A DNA stretch of 64,000 bases from contig NZ_JANLCN010000010.1 in NCBI RefSeq assembly GCF_024979255.1, positions 96,826-160,825 on the forward strand. The letters run 5' to 3'. The position numbers and the translations under genes were made by a program. Under the pieces are notes generated by a model that was not told the origin of the DNA, did not search any database, and worked only from the letters and a program-made list of their open reading frames with translations. Shown here piece after piece: positions 35,209-44,676 of this stretch. This DNA is from Herbiconiux moechotypicola. GTDB lineage: Bacteria > Actinomycetota > Actinomycetes > Actinomycetales > Microbacteriaceae. Numbering within the stretch: the first letter of the stretch is position 1; each line of letters begins with the position of its first letter.

Positions 35209-35709
35209 TCAAGCCCAGAAGCCGGCGTGCACCTCGGCCCCGCCGGGCACCTCGATCGGGCCGACGACCGTCACCGTGCGGCCGCCCCGCGCGAAGAGCT
35301 CGCGTGACGACAGCTCGAGGGTCGGCTCGGCCTCGTCGCCCCGCCCTGCCGCCCGGCTCTGCTCCTCGACGATCGCGGTGAGCGCGGACGACGACAGGGC
35401 GAACACCACGGTGCCGATGCCCGCCCAATAGATGGCGCCGCTGCACATCGCGCACGGCTCGGTGCTGGTGTAGAGCACCGACGCGGCGAGTTCGCCCGCC
35501 TCAAGCCGCCGAGCCGCCGCGCGCACGAGGTTCGTCTCGGCGTGCCCGGTGGGGTCGCGGTCGGTGAGCACGGAGTTGAGCACCTCGACGACCGTGCCGT
35601 CGGGTGCCACCAGCAGCGCACCGAAGGGGTGGTCGCCCCGCGCCCTGGCCTCGGCCGCCAGCTCCACGGCGCGGGTCAGCCGCGCATCCCGCTCGTCGTC
35701 TGCATCCAT
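35209..35709 (-). CDS. Nucleoside/cytidine-type deaminase (CDA fold)
   Basis: 166-residue zinc deaminase. The zinc and catalytic residues are in GHAETNLVRAA (HxE) and EPCAMCSGAIYW (PCxxC). Length and the WAGIGTVVFALSS segment fit guanine or cytosine deaminase-like proteins rather than TadA. Substrate uncertain. It converges with gntK; the last codons and downstream bases contain a near-duplicate of GGGCTTGACC/GGGCCTGACC. Confidence 0.85.
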   Translation of the reverse strand: MDADDERDARLTRAVELAAEARARGDHPFGALLVAPDGTVVEVLNSVLTDRDPTGHAETNLVRAAARRLEAGELAASVLYTSTEPCAMCSGAIYWAGIGTVVFALSSSALTAIVEEQSRAAGRGDEAEPTLELSSRELFARGGRTVTVVGPIEVPGGAEVHAGFWA

Positions 35710-35747
35710 GCCGCCACCCTACGGCCATCGCGGGCGCGGGCGCGGCG

Positions 35748-38633
35748 TCACGACGCGACCTCCTCGAGAAGCCTGATCGCGTCGCCGATGCCGAGTCGTG
35801 TGCCTCTGGCGTACTCCCGTCGCCACGTGGCCGGCGTGAGCCCCTGCCGCACGCGGTCGCGGTAGCCGCTCCAGTAGGCGGGCTCGACCGACCGCCGGTC
35901 GTAGCCGAAGCGCTGGGCCACGGTGTCGACCACCCCGAGCAGCGCCGCACCGTCGCCGTGCCGCTCGAGCAGCGCGCACGCCCCGGCCCCGGTGTGCAGC
36001 GTCGTGACCACCGCGTGCATATCGCCGTCGGTGACCGCGCCGCGCACCGCCGCCCTCACCTGCGACACCGCGTCCCGCCCGCGCCTGAGCTTGATGTAGA
36101 GGTGCGCCAGGCGCAGCGCCGCAGCATCGACGGCCCACCTGTGCCCGCAGGCCCGGGCGGTGCGGTGTGCCTCGGCGAAGGCCTCGAGCGCCTGCGCGGG
36201 TTGCTCGAGATAGCCCTTCGCGATGCCGCGGAACAGGTGCACCTCGCTGACCGCCCAGGGTGCCACCTCGTCGAGCAGCCCCACCGCCACGCGCATCCGT
36301 TCGTCGTGGCCCGCCACGTCGCCCACCGTCGCCCGCCACATGCCCGTGCACGCCGCGAACAGCGACCGCCAGGTGGGGTCGCCCGAGAGCCCGGCCGCCT
36401 CTGCTCCCTCGAAGGCGTAGCGCTCGCCACCGAACTCGTCGCCCGAGCGGTGGATGTTCATGACGGCACCGAGGCAGGCCCTGGCCACGGTGTCCGGATG
36501 CGCGGCGCCGTCGATCGCGAACGCCCGGTCGAGCGCGTGCCTGGCCCGCACGAACGACCCCCGCCGGAACCAATGCCACGCCTGCCCGCCCGCGAGCCGC
36601 AGAGCGTTCTCGCGATCGGCGGCCCCGACCGCGGTCTCGAACGCGAGCTGCAGGTCGGGTCGGGCCGCATCGAGGCGGGCATGCAGCTCGCGGGCCTCGG
36701 GGCTGCGCACCCGGTCGTCGAGCGCGAGCACCCAGGAGGCGTAGTGGAGCGTGTGGCGTCGCCGCCAGCGCTCCAGCACCTCGGGGCAGTCGGGTTCGGG
36801 GCCCGGTTCGAGCAGCGCCTGGCGCACGGACTGCAGCAGGCGGTAGTGCCGTCGACCCGCGGTGCTGTCCACCGCGACGAGGGACTTGCGCGCCAGAGCG
36901 AGTACGAGATCGCGCGGCCGGCCGTGCTCGGAGGCGCAGATCGCATCGACGGCGTCGAGGTCGAAGGCGCCCGCGAACCAGGCGAGCTGGCGCAGCAGGA
37001 GTCGCTCAGGCCGGGAGAGCAGGTCGATGCTCCAGTCGAGGGTGGCGCGGAGGTCGGCGTGGCGGCCCCTGTCGTGCGGGCGGTCACCCGTCGAGGCGTT
37101 CGGGTGGAGCCTCAGCAGGCCGTCCTGTTCGATGGCCGCACGAAGCTCGTCCAGGTCGAGCACGTCGAGGCGCGCCGCGGCGAGCTCGAGCGCGAGCGGG
37201 AGTCCGTCGAGGCGGGCGCAGATGGCGCGCACGCTGCGCTGGAGGTCGGCGCTCGCGTCGAAGCCGGGCACCACGTCGCGGGCGCGGGCCTCGAAGAGCG
37301 CGACCGCGTCGCCGCTGTCGTCGACCGACATCGGCTCCACGGGGATGAGCTTCTCGCCCGGCACCCGGAGCGCTTCGCGGGTGGTCACCAGCACGGTGAG
37401 ACCGGGGCAGCGGGCGAGGAGGTCGATGGCGAGCGCCGCCACGGCCTGCCTGAGATGCTCGGCGTTGTCGAGCACGAGCAGCACCCGGCGGCCGGCGAGC
37501 CGCTCGGCGACGGCGTCGAGCACGCTCTCGTTTCCAGACACGCGATCGGGCCGTGTACCGCCGAGGCATTCCGCGAGCAGGTCGGGCAACCCGTCCGCAC
37601 GGTCGAGGACGGTAAGGTCGATCATCCATTGCTCGTCGTCCTCCGGATGCGCCACCCGCCGCGCGCTCTCGATGGCGAGGCGCGTCTTGCCCACCCCGCC
37701 GGGGCCCACGAGCGTAATGAGTCGCGATGACCGCCGGGCGGCGTGCACCGCGGCGAGTTCGTCGCTCCGGCCCACGAACGAGCTGATCGGCAGAGGAATG
37801 CCGCGACGGGCGACCAGATCGGCCGTGCGCGGTGGCGACACGGCGGGGTCGTGACGCACGATGGCCTCCCGCAGCGCGGCGATGTCGAGATCCACCGGGC
37901 GCTCCTGCACGGCCACCCTGTGCATCCCGCCGGCTCGGAGCGGCAGGGCGATGGAGTGCATCTCCATCTCGATCGGGCTCTCCCTTGCCGAGATTCCGTC
38001 GAGCAGTTCGAGCGCCTCCGAGGCGCGACCGAGACGCGCACTCGCCTCGGCGGCCAGCACGATCGTGGACTCACGCGCGGCCTTCTCCATCGCGAGCAGC
38101 GAGGTGAGCGCTCCGAGCGCTTCTCGGGGATCGCCGTCGGCGAGCCGGTTGCCGGCGAACGCCTCGACCGCCGCCACCCGCTGCTCCGCCAGCCGCTCCC
38201 GCGCCTCGGGCACGAAGGGGAATCCGTCGAGATCGGCCAGCGGCGCGCCCGCGGTGAGCCTGCCCTGCCACGTTCGCGGGGCATCCGCTCCCGTGGCGGC
38301 GAGGCCACGTAACTCTGCGGCGTCGATCTCGACCCCCTGCGGGTCGAGGACGTATCCGCCACGACCACCCCCTACGACGCCGCCGAGCTCGCCCTGGCGC
38401 AGACGCGACACCTGCGCCCGCAGCGAACTCACTGCCGCAGCGGGCGGCTGCGGCCACAGGCCCGCCACGAGTTCGTCGGTCGAGACCGGCTCTCCCGCTA
38501 CCAGCGCGAGCCGGGCCACGATGGCGCGGCGGAAGACGCCGCCGAGCAGCAGATGCTCCCGCCCGCGGCGCACGCGCACGGGCCCGAACAACTGGATACG
38601 GAGGGGGTTCGTAGGCACCCGAACAGTATTCAT
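35748..38633 (-). CDS. SARP-like (AfsR-type) regulator with NB-ARC ATPase and TPR
   Basis: 961 residues. N-terminal winged-helix DNA-binding domain (about 10-90, LFGPVRVRRG...FRRAIVARLALVAGEPVSTDELVAGLW), a short bacterial transcriptional-activation-like helical region, then a P-loop ATPase with LVGPGGVGKTRLA near residue 310, Walker B RVLLVLDNAEHL near 383, LVTTREALRV (sensor) and LPLALELAAARL. The C-terminal 350 residues are helical TPR-like repeats. Such proteins act as ATP-switched activators, often of secondary metabolism. No biosynthetic cluster is adjacent, so its target is unknown. Long monocistronic gene. Confidence 0.9.
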   Translation of the reverse strand: MNTVRVPTNPLRIQLFGPVRVRRGREHLLLGGVFRRAIVARLALVAGEPVSTDELVAGLWPQPPAAAVSSLRAQVSRLRQGELGGVVGGGRGGYVLDPQGVEIDAAELRGLAATGADAPRTWQGRLTAGAPLADLDGFPFVPEARERLAEQRVAAVEAFAGNRLADGDPREALGALTSLLAMEKAARESTIVLAAEASARLGRASEALELLDGISARESPIEMEMHSIALPLRAGGMHRVAVQERPVDLDIAALREAIVRHDPAVSPPRTADLVARRGIPLPISSFVGRSDELAAVHAARRSSRLITLVGPGGVGKTRLAIESARRVAHPEDDEQWMIDLTVLDRADGLPDLLAECLGGTRPDRVSGNESVLDAVAERLAGRRVLLVLDNAEHLRQAVAALAIDLLARCPGLTVLVTTREALRVPGEKLIPVEPMSVDDSGDAVALFEARARDVVPGFDASADLQRSVRAICARLDGLPLALELAAARLDVLDLDELRAAIEQDGLLRLHPNASTGDRPHDRGRHADLRATLDWSIDLLSRPERLLLRQLAWFAGAFDLDAVDAICASEHGRPRDLVLALARKSLVAVDSTAGRRHYRLLQSVRQALLEPGPEPDCPEVLERWRRRHTLHYASWVLALDDRVRSPEARELHARLDAARPDLQLAFETAVGAADRENALRLAGGQAWHWFRRGSFVRARHALDRAFAIDGAAHPDTVARACLGAVMNIHRSGDEFGGERYAFEGAEAAGLSGDPTWRSLFAACTGMWRATVGDVAGHDERMRVAVGLLDEVAPWAVSEVHLFRGIAKGYLEQPAQALEAFAEAHRTARACGHRWAVDAAALRLAHLYIKLRRGRDAVSQVRAAVRGAVTDGDMHAVVTTLHTGAGACALLERHGDGAALLGVVDTVAQRFGYDRRSVEPAYWSGYRDRVRQGLTPATWRREYARGTRLGIGDAIRLLEEVAS

Positions 38634-38685
38634 CCCCTCAATGAGTTAGTCAATACCCTGTAAGTTGAAAACCTCTCCGCAGCAC

Positions 38686-38711
38686 TTGTTCACAACTCGA
38701 CGTTATCCACA
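38686..38711. promoter_or_regulatory. Two DnaA-box-like sequences
   Basis: TTGTTCACA (38686-38694) and a perfect TTATCCACA (38703-38711) lie 8 bases apart in the AT-rich gap between the SARP-like gene and the DUF3800 gene. They may bind DnaA as a regulatory or titration site. No origin genes are nearby. Confidence 0.4.
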
Positions 38712-38762
38712 ACGCAGTGCGATCATCCTCGCCGACCCGGCATCTGTGCTGTTCTCATCACC

Positions 38763-39470
38763 ATGCGATCCGAGCCGAGTCCACACCGGTCCGTGAAGCC
38801 GGTCCGACTCTTCTACGTCGACGACTCCGGCGCCGAGCGCAGTGGGATCGCCACCTTCAGCTGGCTCGAACTGGCCGCAGACCACTGGGGGTCAGGCCTG
38901 CGCGATGTCTTGGCCTGGAGGAAGGATCTCGATCAGCGCCACGGGATCGCGAAGCAGTACGAACTGCACGCCACGAACTTCGCCAACGGCCGAGGCAACC
39001 CGTCAAGCCGAGGTGAGGGGTGGAACCGCCGAAAGCTCCATCGATCCCAGGTCGTCGAGGAGTCACTGTGCCGCTTGGCTACCTGGGAGTGGGTCGGCGT
39101 CGGGACGATCTTCTCTCGGAGCGGACTCCGTCGCACCGAGTACTCCCGCGAACGCGCCAGGGTCTACAGAGAGTTGGTCTCAATGCTCGATGTTCGGCTC
39201 CGGAGGGCCGGGGAACTCGGCTACATCCTGATGGATGGCGATGGCACCGACGCGACATATGCCTCTGCGCACCGATCACTCGCACTCGACGGCAGGGCAT
39301 TGATGGAAGATCCTGGATTCCTGAACTCCCACCACAGTCAGTGGATACAACTCGCCGACATGGTCGCCTACGCGAGCTACCAGCAGATCGTCCGTCTCCC
39401 AGAGAAGGAATTCGCCTGGAATTGGCGCGAACTTCTCAACGGAATCGACACCGGACTGTTCGAGGTCTGA
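38763..39470 (+). CDS. DUF3800 domain protein
   Basis: 235 residues. DUF3800 hallmarks: N-terminal LFYVDDSGAE with paired aspartates, central LMDGDGTDATYASAHR, and C-terminal SHHSQWIQLADMVAYASYQ. The acidic residues resemble an RNase H-like metal site, and these proteins are frequent in mobile and defence islands. GC content is visibly lower than in neighbours, with more AGA, TCA, GAT and ATA codons, suggesting recent transfer. Flanked by AT-rich DNA with DnaA-box-like sites. Function unproven; nuclease activity is only an inference. Confidence 0.82.
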   Translation: MRSEPSPHRSVKPVRLFYVDDSGAERSGIATFSWLELAADHWGSGLRDVLAWRKDLDQRHGIAKQYELHATNFANGRGNPSSRGEGWNRRKLHRSQVVEESLCRLATWEWVGVGTIFSRSGLRRTEYSRERARVYRELVSMLDVRLRRAGELGYILMDGDGTDATYASAHRSLALDGRALMEDPGFLNSHHSQWIQLADMVAYASYQQIVRLPEKEFAWNWRELLNGIDTGLFEV

Positions 39471-39507
39471 GCCAACACCCCGCACATGACACCCGAGAAA
39501 AGAAGCT

Positions 39508-39541
39508 GGACCCGGTCTCCGGCTCTGAGCCGGGCGGGTCC
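39508..39541. terminator. Nested hairpin between DUF3800 and protease genes
   Basis: Outer stem GGACCCG/CGGGTCC (39508-39514 and 39535-39541) encloses a second perfect stem CCGGCTC/GAGCCGG with a one-base loop. Located between convergent genes and likely a bidirectional terminator; no U-tract. Confidence 0.55.
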
Positions 39542-39602
39542 GCACCTCCAGCCTGCACCATGGTGAGGATTTCTTCAAGTGCCCATCTGGAGCCGCAGCG
39601 AC

Positions 39603-41186
39603 TCAGAACTCCGCGATGAAGCTGCCCAGGATGCGGTCGACGGCGGCGAGGTCGTCGTCGCTGTTGGCCTGCACGTTGACGGTGATGACGTAGCTGCCGT
39701 CGTCGCTCGTGGCGGCGAGGGTGAGGTACCGCGCCCCCACGCCACCGCAGGAGTCGAAGACCTCGAACTCTCCCGTGTGGTAACCGTCGGCGAACGGCTG
39801 GCGGCCGAGCGACGTGCAGCCCTCCCCCACGAGGAAGTCGGCGCTGCCCTGCAACAGGTCGTCGGGCGAGACCATCCCTACCGCCTCCGTCGACGCCGAG
39901 ATCGCGACACCGGGGGTGTTCCACGAGTTGTTGAACCCGTCGAGCGAGGGAGCGGCCACGATCGTGGCCCAGCGACCCGCATCCGTATCGAGGGGTGCTC
40001 CGTCGATCTGGTTCCAGGCTGCAGGAACCTCCACCCAGATGGTGCCGGAGTCGTCGGAGACGGTCTCGAACGATCCCGTGCTCGACCCGCCACCGGCCAC
40101 CCCGCCGGCTCCGCCGAGCACCTCGACGGGCTCGAGCGGGTCGCCGCTGAACTGACCGCGGTAGTAGATGCCCTCCGCGGGGCGGTAGAGCTCGGCGTCG
40201 ATCACGCCGTCCTGCCCGTGGGTGCGCAGCACGTCGCAGTAGTCGGAGAGGGTGCCGTCCTGCGCGAGGGTGACCCCCTGCATCCGGGTGAGCAGGTCGC
40301 CGGGCTCGACGCCCGCCGCATCCGCCACCGACCCCGCGGCGACCGAGCTCACCCACACGCCGAGGCCGTTGCCCTCGTCGTCGGTGACGGCGTGGGCGTT
40401 GATGCCGAGGCTCAGCACGTCGGTGCCGGTCTCGAGCTCGTCGAGCACCGCCTGCACCTCATCGCGGTGGATGGCGAGGTTGGTGTCGTAGAGGTCGCTG
40501 CCGGCGTAGTTGACGCCCATCAGGCGGCCGTCGGCATCGACCAGGGGCCCGCCCGAATTACCTGAACGGATGCGCGCGTCGTGCTCGATGACGGAATCGA
40601 GCGAGGCCCACGGCGTCTCTCCGGGGGTCGACGCCTTCGACACGATGCCGCGGGTCATGGTGAACGTGGGGTCGCCGAGAGGGAACCCAGCCGCGTAGAC
40701 GTCGGTCGCCGTGGTGATCTCGCCCTCGTGCCAGGCGAAGTAGGGGTAGTCGCCCTTCTGGAGCTGGATGACGGCGAGATCGAGACACTCGCTCGACGCC
40801 ACCACCTTCGCGTTGAGCGTGGTGGAGGTGTCGCCGCCCACCCACACGTCGAGGGTGCCGGCGCCGACCACGACGTGGTTGTTGGTGACGGCCAGACCGT
40901 CCGGCGTCACGATGAAGCCCGACCCGCGGCCGGCCGCCTCGTAGTCGCCGTACTCAGGGTCGGCGAAGGTGCCGACCGCCTCGATCTGCAGCACCGCGGA
41001 CTGCACCGCGTCGAATCCGACCGCACCGCCGGCGTCTGCGCCCGTGACGCCGCCCGCCCCGGGTGTCGAGACACCGTCTCCGGGTCCGAACGAGAACGAG
41101 CAGGCGGTCAGCGCGAGAGCCGTGCCGGCACCGAGGGTGAGCATCGCGGCCGCGCGCGACGGAGAGTGTGAGGGAAACCGAGTCAT
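39603..41186 (-). CDS. Secreted trypsin-like serine protease with PDZ (S1C/HtrA-like lipoprotein)
   Basis: 527 residues. Signal peptide with lipobox LTAC near residue 29. Protease domain: GSGFIVTPDGLAVTNNHVVVG (His), SSECLDLAVIQLQ (Asp), HDARIRSGNSGGPLVDADG (Ser). A PDZ-like segment follows (GLGVWVSSVAAGSVADAAGVEPGDLL in outline). The last 170 residues form an extra domain with paired cysteines (GEGC and DSCGG). Start ATG 41186. Anchored outside the membrane, it probably degrades or processes envelope proteins. Confidence 0.92.
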   Translation of the reverse strand: MTRFPSHSPSRAAAMLTLGAGTALALTACSFSFGPGDGVSTPGAGGVTGADAGGAVGFDAVQSAVLQIEAVGTFADPEYGDYEAAGRGSGFIVTPDGLAVTNNHVVVGAGTLDVWVGGDTSTTLNAKVVASSECLDLAVIQLQKGDYPYFAWHEGEITTATDVYAAGFPLGDPTFTMTRGIVSKASTPGETPWASLDSVIEHDARIRSGNSGGPLVDADGRLMGVNYAGSDLYDTNLAIHRDEVQAVLDELETGTDVLSLGINAHAVTDDEGNGLGVWVSSVAAGSVADAAGVEPGDLLTRMQGVTLAQDGTLSDYCDVLRTHGQDGVIDAELYRPAEGIYYRGQFSGDPLEPVEVLGGAGGVAGGGSSTGSFETVSDDSGTIWVEVPAAWNQIDGAPLDTDAGRWATIVAAPSLDGFNNSWNTPGVAISASTEAVGMVSPDDLLQGSADFLVGEGCTSLGRQPFADGYHTGEFEVFDSCGGVGARYLTLAATSDDGSYVITVNVQANSDDDLAAVDRILGSFIAEF

Positions 41187-41346
41187 GCGGGCCAGCGTAG
41201 GAACGGCGCGCAGGCCCGCGACCGCGCATCCCGGCCCCGCAACCTCCCCGCAACCGTCGCGCCCGCCGCGCAAGCCTCGCCCGCCTCACCCGGACCTCCA
41301 GCAGCGGGGGAGGTGGAGGCGAGGAAGGAGCAGAGCGGGGAGCGGG

Positions 41347-42576
41347 TCAGCCCTCGACGGCGATGTGGGGGTCGCGGTCGGGTGCCAGAGGCGCACCGCC
41401 AAGAGAGCGACGGCGCTGGCCGAAGGCGATGAGCGGGAACACCAGCACCGAGAGCATGCCCGCACCCACGAGCGCCGCGGCGGTCGACGCGGCGAGCACC
41501 CCCTGGTCGAGCCCGATGTTCGTCACCGCCACGATGATCGGCAGCCCGGTCGCGCTGAACAGCCCGATCGCCACGCGGTCGCGAGCGGATGCGCCGGGCG
41601 GCGCCGCGAGCACCCCCGGCAGCCCGCGCACCACGAGCAGCAGCACGAGGAACACCCCCATCAGCAGCAGCGCGTCGGGGTCGCTCACGAGCGACACGAG
41701 ATCGAAGGTGACACCCGTGTAGATGAAGAAGATCGGCACCAGAAAGCCGAACGCCACCGCCTCGAGCTTCGTCTCGACCAGCTCGAGGTCGGCCTCGGCG
41801 GCTCCGCGCAGCAAGGCGCGGAACAGCACGCCCGCGGCGAAGGCCCCGAGCAGCATGTCGAGCCCGAGCACGATGCTCAGCACCACGAGCGCCGCGATGA
41901 TGAAGAGCACCAGCCGCACCGCGAACTGCCCGCTCGTGTGCAGGGTGGCGTTCACGATGGCGTGCAGCTTCGGGTAGGGCCCGCGGGCGGCGATCAGGAT
42001 GGCCAGCCCACTGACCAGCACGAACCCGAACAGCACCACCCCGGCCACGATCGGCGACCGCCCGCTGAGGAAGAGCGAGATCGCCACCAACGGCCCGAAC
42101 TCCCCGACCGCGCCGAGCGCCGTCACGGCGCGGCCGAACGGGGTGGAGAGCTCTCCCGCGTCGCGCAGCATCGGCATGATGGTGCCGAGCGCCGTCGAGG
42201 TGAGCGCGATGCCGATGATGATGCCCGCCTCGATCGACGGGGCGAGCAGCAGCCCGGCGGCGACACCGGCCGCCAGCGAGATCAGCCAGCCCAGACTCGC
42301 TCGGCGCAGCGGCCGCCCGCTGATCGCCTTGAAGTCGATCTCGTTGCCGGCCATGAAGAACAGCACGGCGAGCCCGAACTCCGACAGCCCGTCGATGAAC
42401 CCGCTCTCGGCCACCCACCCGAGAATGCTCGGGCCCACGATGATCCCGAGCACGATCTCGAACACCACCAGCGGCACCTTGGCCACCCGGCCGACGGCGC
42501 CGGCCAGCAGCGGGGCGATCACCGCGAGCCCGGCGATCACCACGATCGACATCGGGTCGAGTCCATCCATCAGCAC
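41347..42576 (-). CDS. Cation:proton antiporter, CPA2/KefB-like
   Basis: 409-residue membrane protein with 11 to 12 hydrophobic segments. Typical CPA2 features are VVFEIVLGIIVGPSILGW, LGLAVLFFMAGNEIDF-like helix (FGLAVLFFMAGNEIDFKAI), ALTSTALGTIMPML, FFIYTGVTFD, and the late ATGLPIIVAVT. There is no C-terminal RCK domain (409 residues against about 600 in KefB/C). Probably exchanges sodium or potassium for protons. Last gene of the minus-strand run downstream of prpC, 30 bases after it on the 3' side, but likely separately expressed. Confidence 0.9.
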   Translation of the reverse strand: MLMDGLDPMSIVVIAGLAVIAPLLAGAVGRVAKVPLVVFEIVLGIIVGPSILGWVAESGFIDGLSEFGLAVLFFMAGNEIDFKAISGRPLRRASLGWLISLAAGVAAGLLLAPSIEAGIIIGIALTSTALGTIMPMLRDAGELSTPFGRAVTALGAVGEFGPLVAISLFLSGRSPIVAGVVLFGFVLVSGLAILIAARGPYPKLHAIVNATLHTSGQFAVRLVLFIIAALVVLSIVLGLDMLLGAFAAGVLFRALLRGAAEADLELVETKLEAVAFGFLVPIFFIYTGVTFDLVSLVSDPDALLLMGVFLVLLLVVRGLPGVLAAPPGASARDRVAIGLFSATGLPIIVAVTNIGLDQGVLAASTAAALVGAGMLSVLVFPLIAFGQRRRSLGGAPLAPDRDPHIAVEG

Positions 42577-42606
42577 ACCCCCTGACCGAACCCTACCGAC
42601 TCGGCG

Positions 42607-43725
42607 TCACCGCCCCACGTGCCGCTCGGCGACCCCCACGTAGGCCGACAGCGGGCGGATGAGCGCGTTCGCCTGCAGCTGCTCCATGATGTGGGCCGTC
42701 CAGCCGGTGATACGCGACGCCACGAACAGCGGCGTGAAGGTCCCGGTGTCGAAGCCGATCAGGTGGTACGCCGGCCCGGAGGGGTAGTCGAGGTTGGGCT
42801 GGATGCCCTTACGGGCCTGCATCGCGTCGTTCAGTGCGTCGTAGAGCGCGAGCAGGTCGGGCCGGTCGTACTCGGCCACGAGGGTGTCGAGCGACGCCTT
42901 CATGGTCGGCACCCGCGAGTCGCCGTTCTTGTAGACGCGGTGCCCGAACCCCATGATCTTCTTCTTCGACGCCAGCGCGTCGTCGAGCCACGCCTCGGCC
43001 GCATCCGCCGACCCGATCTCGTCGAACACGTGCATGACGGCCTCGTTGGCGCCGCCGTGCAGGGGACCCTTGAGCGCGCCGATGCCCGCGACCACGGCCG
43101 AATAGAGGTCGGAGAGCGTCGAGGTCACCACCCGCGCGGTGAAGGTGGAGGCGTTGAAGGAGTGCTCGGCGTAGAGGATCATCGACACGTCGAACGCCTT
43201 CACCACCACCTCGCTCGGCACCTCGCCGAAGGTCATGCGCAAGAAGTTGGCCGAGTAGCCGAGCGAGTCGTCGGGCGCCACGAGCGGCAGCCCGCGACGC
43301 CGCCTCTGGTCGTAGGCGACGACGGCCGGGATGCGCGCGAGCAGCGCCACCGACTTCGCGAGGTTGCCCGCGGGCGACGCGTCGGCCCAGTCGGGGTCGA
43401 GCGCCCCGATCACCGAGACGGCGGTGCGCAGCACGTCCATCGGATGCGCGGTGAGCGGCAACTCGTCGACGACCCGCTTGACGGCCGGGTCGAGGGCGCG
43501 CTGCGACCGCTCGAGCTCCTCGAACGCGGTGAGCTCCGCCTCCGTCGGCAGCTCGCCGTGCCAGAGCAGGTAGGCGACCTGCTCGAACGAGCAGGAGGCG
43601 GCCAGCTCCTGCACCGGATAGCCGCGATAGAGCAGCGAGTTGGTCTCGGGGTTGACCTTCGAGACGGCGGTGGTGTCGACCACCACGCCCGCGAGGCCCT
43701 TGCGGATGTCGGACGGATCGGTCAT
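42607..43725 (-). CDS. prpC: 2-Methylcitrate synthase
   Basis: 372-residue citrate synthase family enzyme, condensing propionyl-CoA with oxaloacetate. Active-site histidines in LKGPLHGGANEAV and signature GFGHRVYKNGDSRVP, aspartate in TFTPLFVASRITGW region. N-terminal GLAGVVVDTTAVSKV and YRGYPVQELA are typical of PrpC rather than GltA. Third gene of the prpD-prpB-prpC operon, with RBS GAGGAG before ATG 43725. Confidence 0.94.
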   Translation of the reverse strand: MTDPSDIRKGLAGVVVDTTAVSKVNPETNSLLYRGYPVQELAASCSFEQVAYLLWHGELPTEAELTAFEELERSQRALDPAVKRVVDELPLTAHPMDVLRTAVSVIGALDPDWADASPAGNLAKSVALLARIPAVVAYDQRRRRGLPLVAPDDSLGYSANFLRMTFGEVPSEVVVKAFDVSMILYAEHSFNASTFTARVVTSTLSDLYSAVVAGIGALKGPLHGGANEAVMHVFDEIGSADAAEAWLDDALASKKKIMGFGHRVYKNGDSRVPTMKASLDTLVAEYDRPDLLALYDALNDAMQARKGIQPNLDYPSGPAYHLIGFDTGTFTPLFVASRITGWTAHIMEQLQANALIRPLSAYVGVAERHVGR

Positions 43726-43770
43726 GTCAGCTCCTCATCGAGCGGGTGCGGGTCAACTGGCGGGTGCGGG

Positions 43771-44676
43771 TCATCGAGCGGTCGGGACGTCGAAATTGAA
43801 CAGCGAGGTGTCGAACGCGTTGTACGCCTCGTAGTCGAGCAGTTCGTAGAGGCGGGCCCTGGTCTGCATCCCGGCCACCTCGCCCTTCAGCGAGCCCTCG
43901 TCGACCAGCCGGTCGAGCCCGCGTTCTGCAGCACCCATCGCGATGCGCAGCAGCGACACCGGGTAGATGACGAGGTTCACGCCCACGTCGGCCAGCTGCT
44001 TGTTCGTGAACAGCTCGCTCTTGCCGAACTCGGTCATGTTCGCCAGGATCGGCACGTCGATCGCCGCGCGCATCGCCTCGAACTCCTCCAGCGACGCCAT
44101 CGCCTCGGGAAAGAGCGCATCGGCACCCGCGTCGACGAGCTGCTTCGCCCGGTCGATCGCCGCGCCCAGCCCCTCCACCCCGCGCACGTCGGTGCGGGCC
44201 ATCACGAGCAGGTTGGGGTCGCGCCGGGCATCGACGGCGGCCTTGATGCGCTTCACCGCGGTGTCGGCGTCGACCACGGCCTTGCCGTCGAGGTGCCCGC
44301 AGCGCTTCGGGTTGACCTGGTCTTCGATGTGCAGGCCGGCGACGCCCGCGTTCTCGAGCTCCTGCACGGTGCGGGCCACGTTCATGGGCTCGCCGAACCC
44401 GGTGTCGGCGTCGATGAGGGTGGGCAGGTCGGTCATCCGCGAGATCTGGCCGCCCCGCGTCGCCACCTCGGTGAGGGTGGTGAACCCGATGTCGGGCAGC
44501 CCCAGATCGGCCGCGATGACGGCGCCCGAGATGTAGACGCCCTCGAAGCCCTTCTCCTGGATGAGCCGAGCGCTCAGCGGGTTGAACGCCCCGGGCAGCC
44601 GCTGCAGCACACCCGAGTCGAGCGCGGCGCGGAACCGGGCGCGCTTCTCGGCGGCCGGCACGGTGGAGTACAGCAT
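43771..44676 (-). CDS. prpB: 2-Methylisocitrate lyase
   Basis: 301 residues, isocitrate lyase/PEP mutase superfamily. Splits methylisocitrate into pyruvate and succinate. The catalytic signature KRCGHL is present, with metal and substrate segments DADTGFGEPMNVARTVQEL, GVAGLHIEDQVNPK and ARTDVRG. ATG 44676 overlaps the prpD stop (TGATG), so translation is coupled. The 3' end is followed by a duplicated 14-base GCGGGTGCGGGTCA element before prpC. Confidence 0.96.
   Translation of the reverse strand: MLYSTVPAAEKRARFRAALDSGVLQRLPGAFNPLSARLIQEKGFEGVYISGAVIAADLGLPDIGFTTLTEVATRGGQISRMTDLPTLIDADTGFGEPMNVARTVQELENAGVAGLHIEDQVNPKRCGHLDGKAVVDADTAVKRIKAAVDARRDPNLLVMARTDVRGVEGLGAAIDRAKQLVDAGADALFPEAMASLEEFEAMRAAIDVPILANMTEFGKSELFTNKQLADVGVNLVIYPVSLLRIAMGAAERGLDRLVDEGSLKGEVAGMQTRARLYELLDYEAYNAFDTSLFNFDVPTAR

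Noticed and set aside
35748..38633. Pathway-specific activator of a biosynthetic cluster
   Set aside because: The domain layout fits, but no biosynthetic core genes lie within the window.
38686..38711. Replication origin
   Set aside because: Only two boxes and no dnaA, dnaN or gyr genes nearby.
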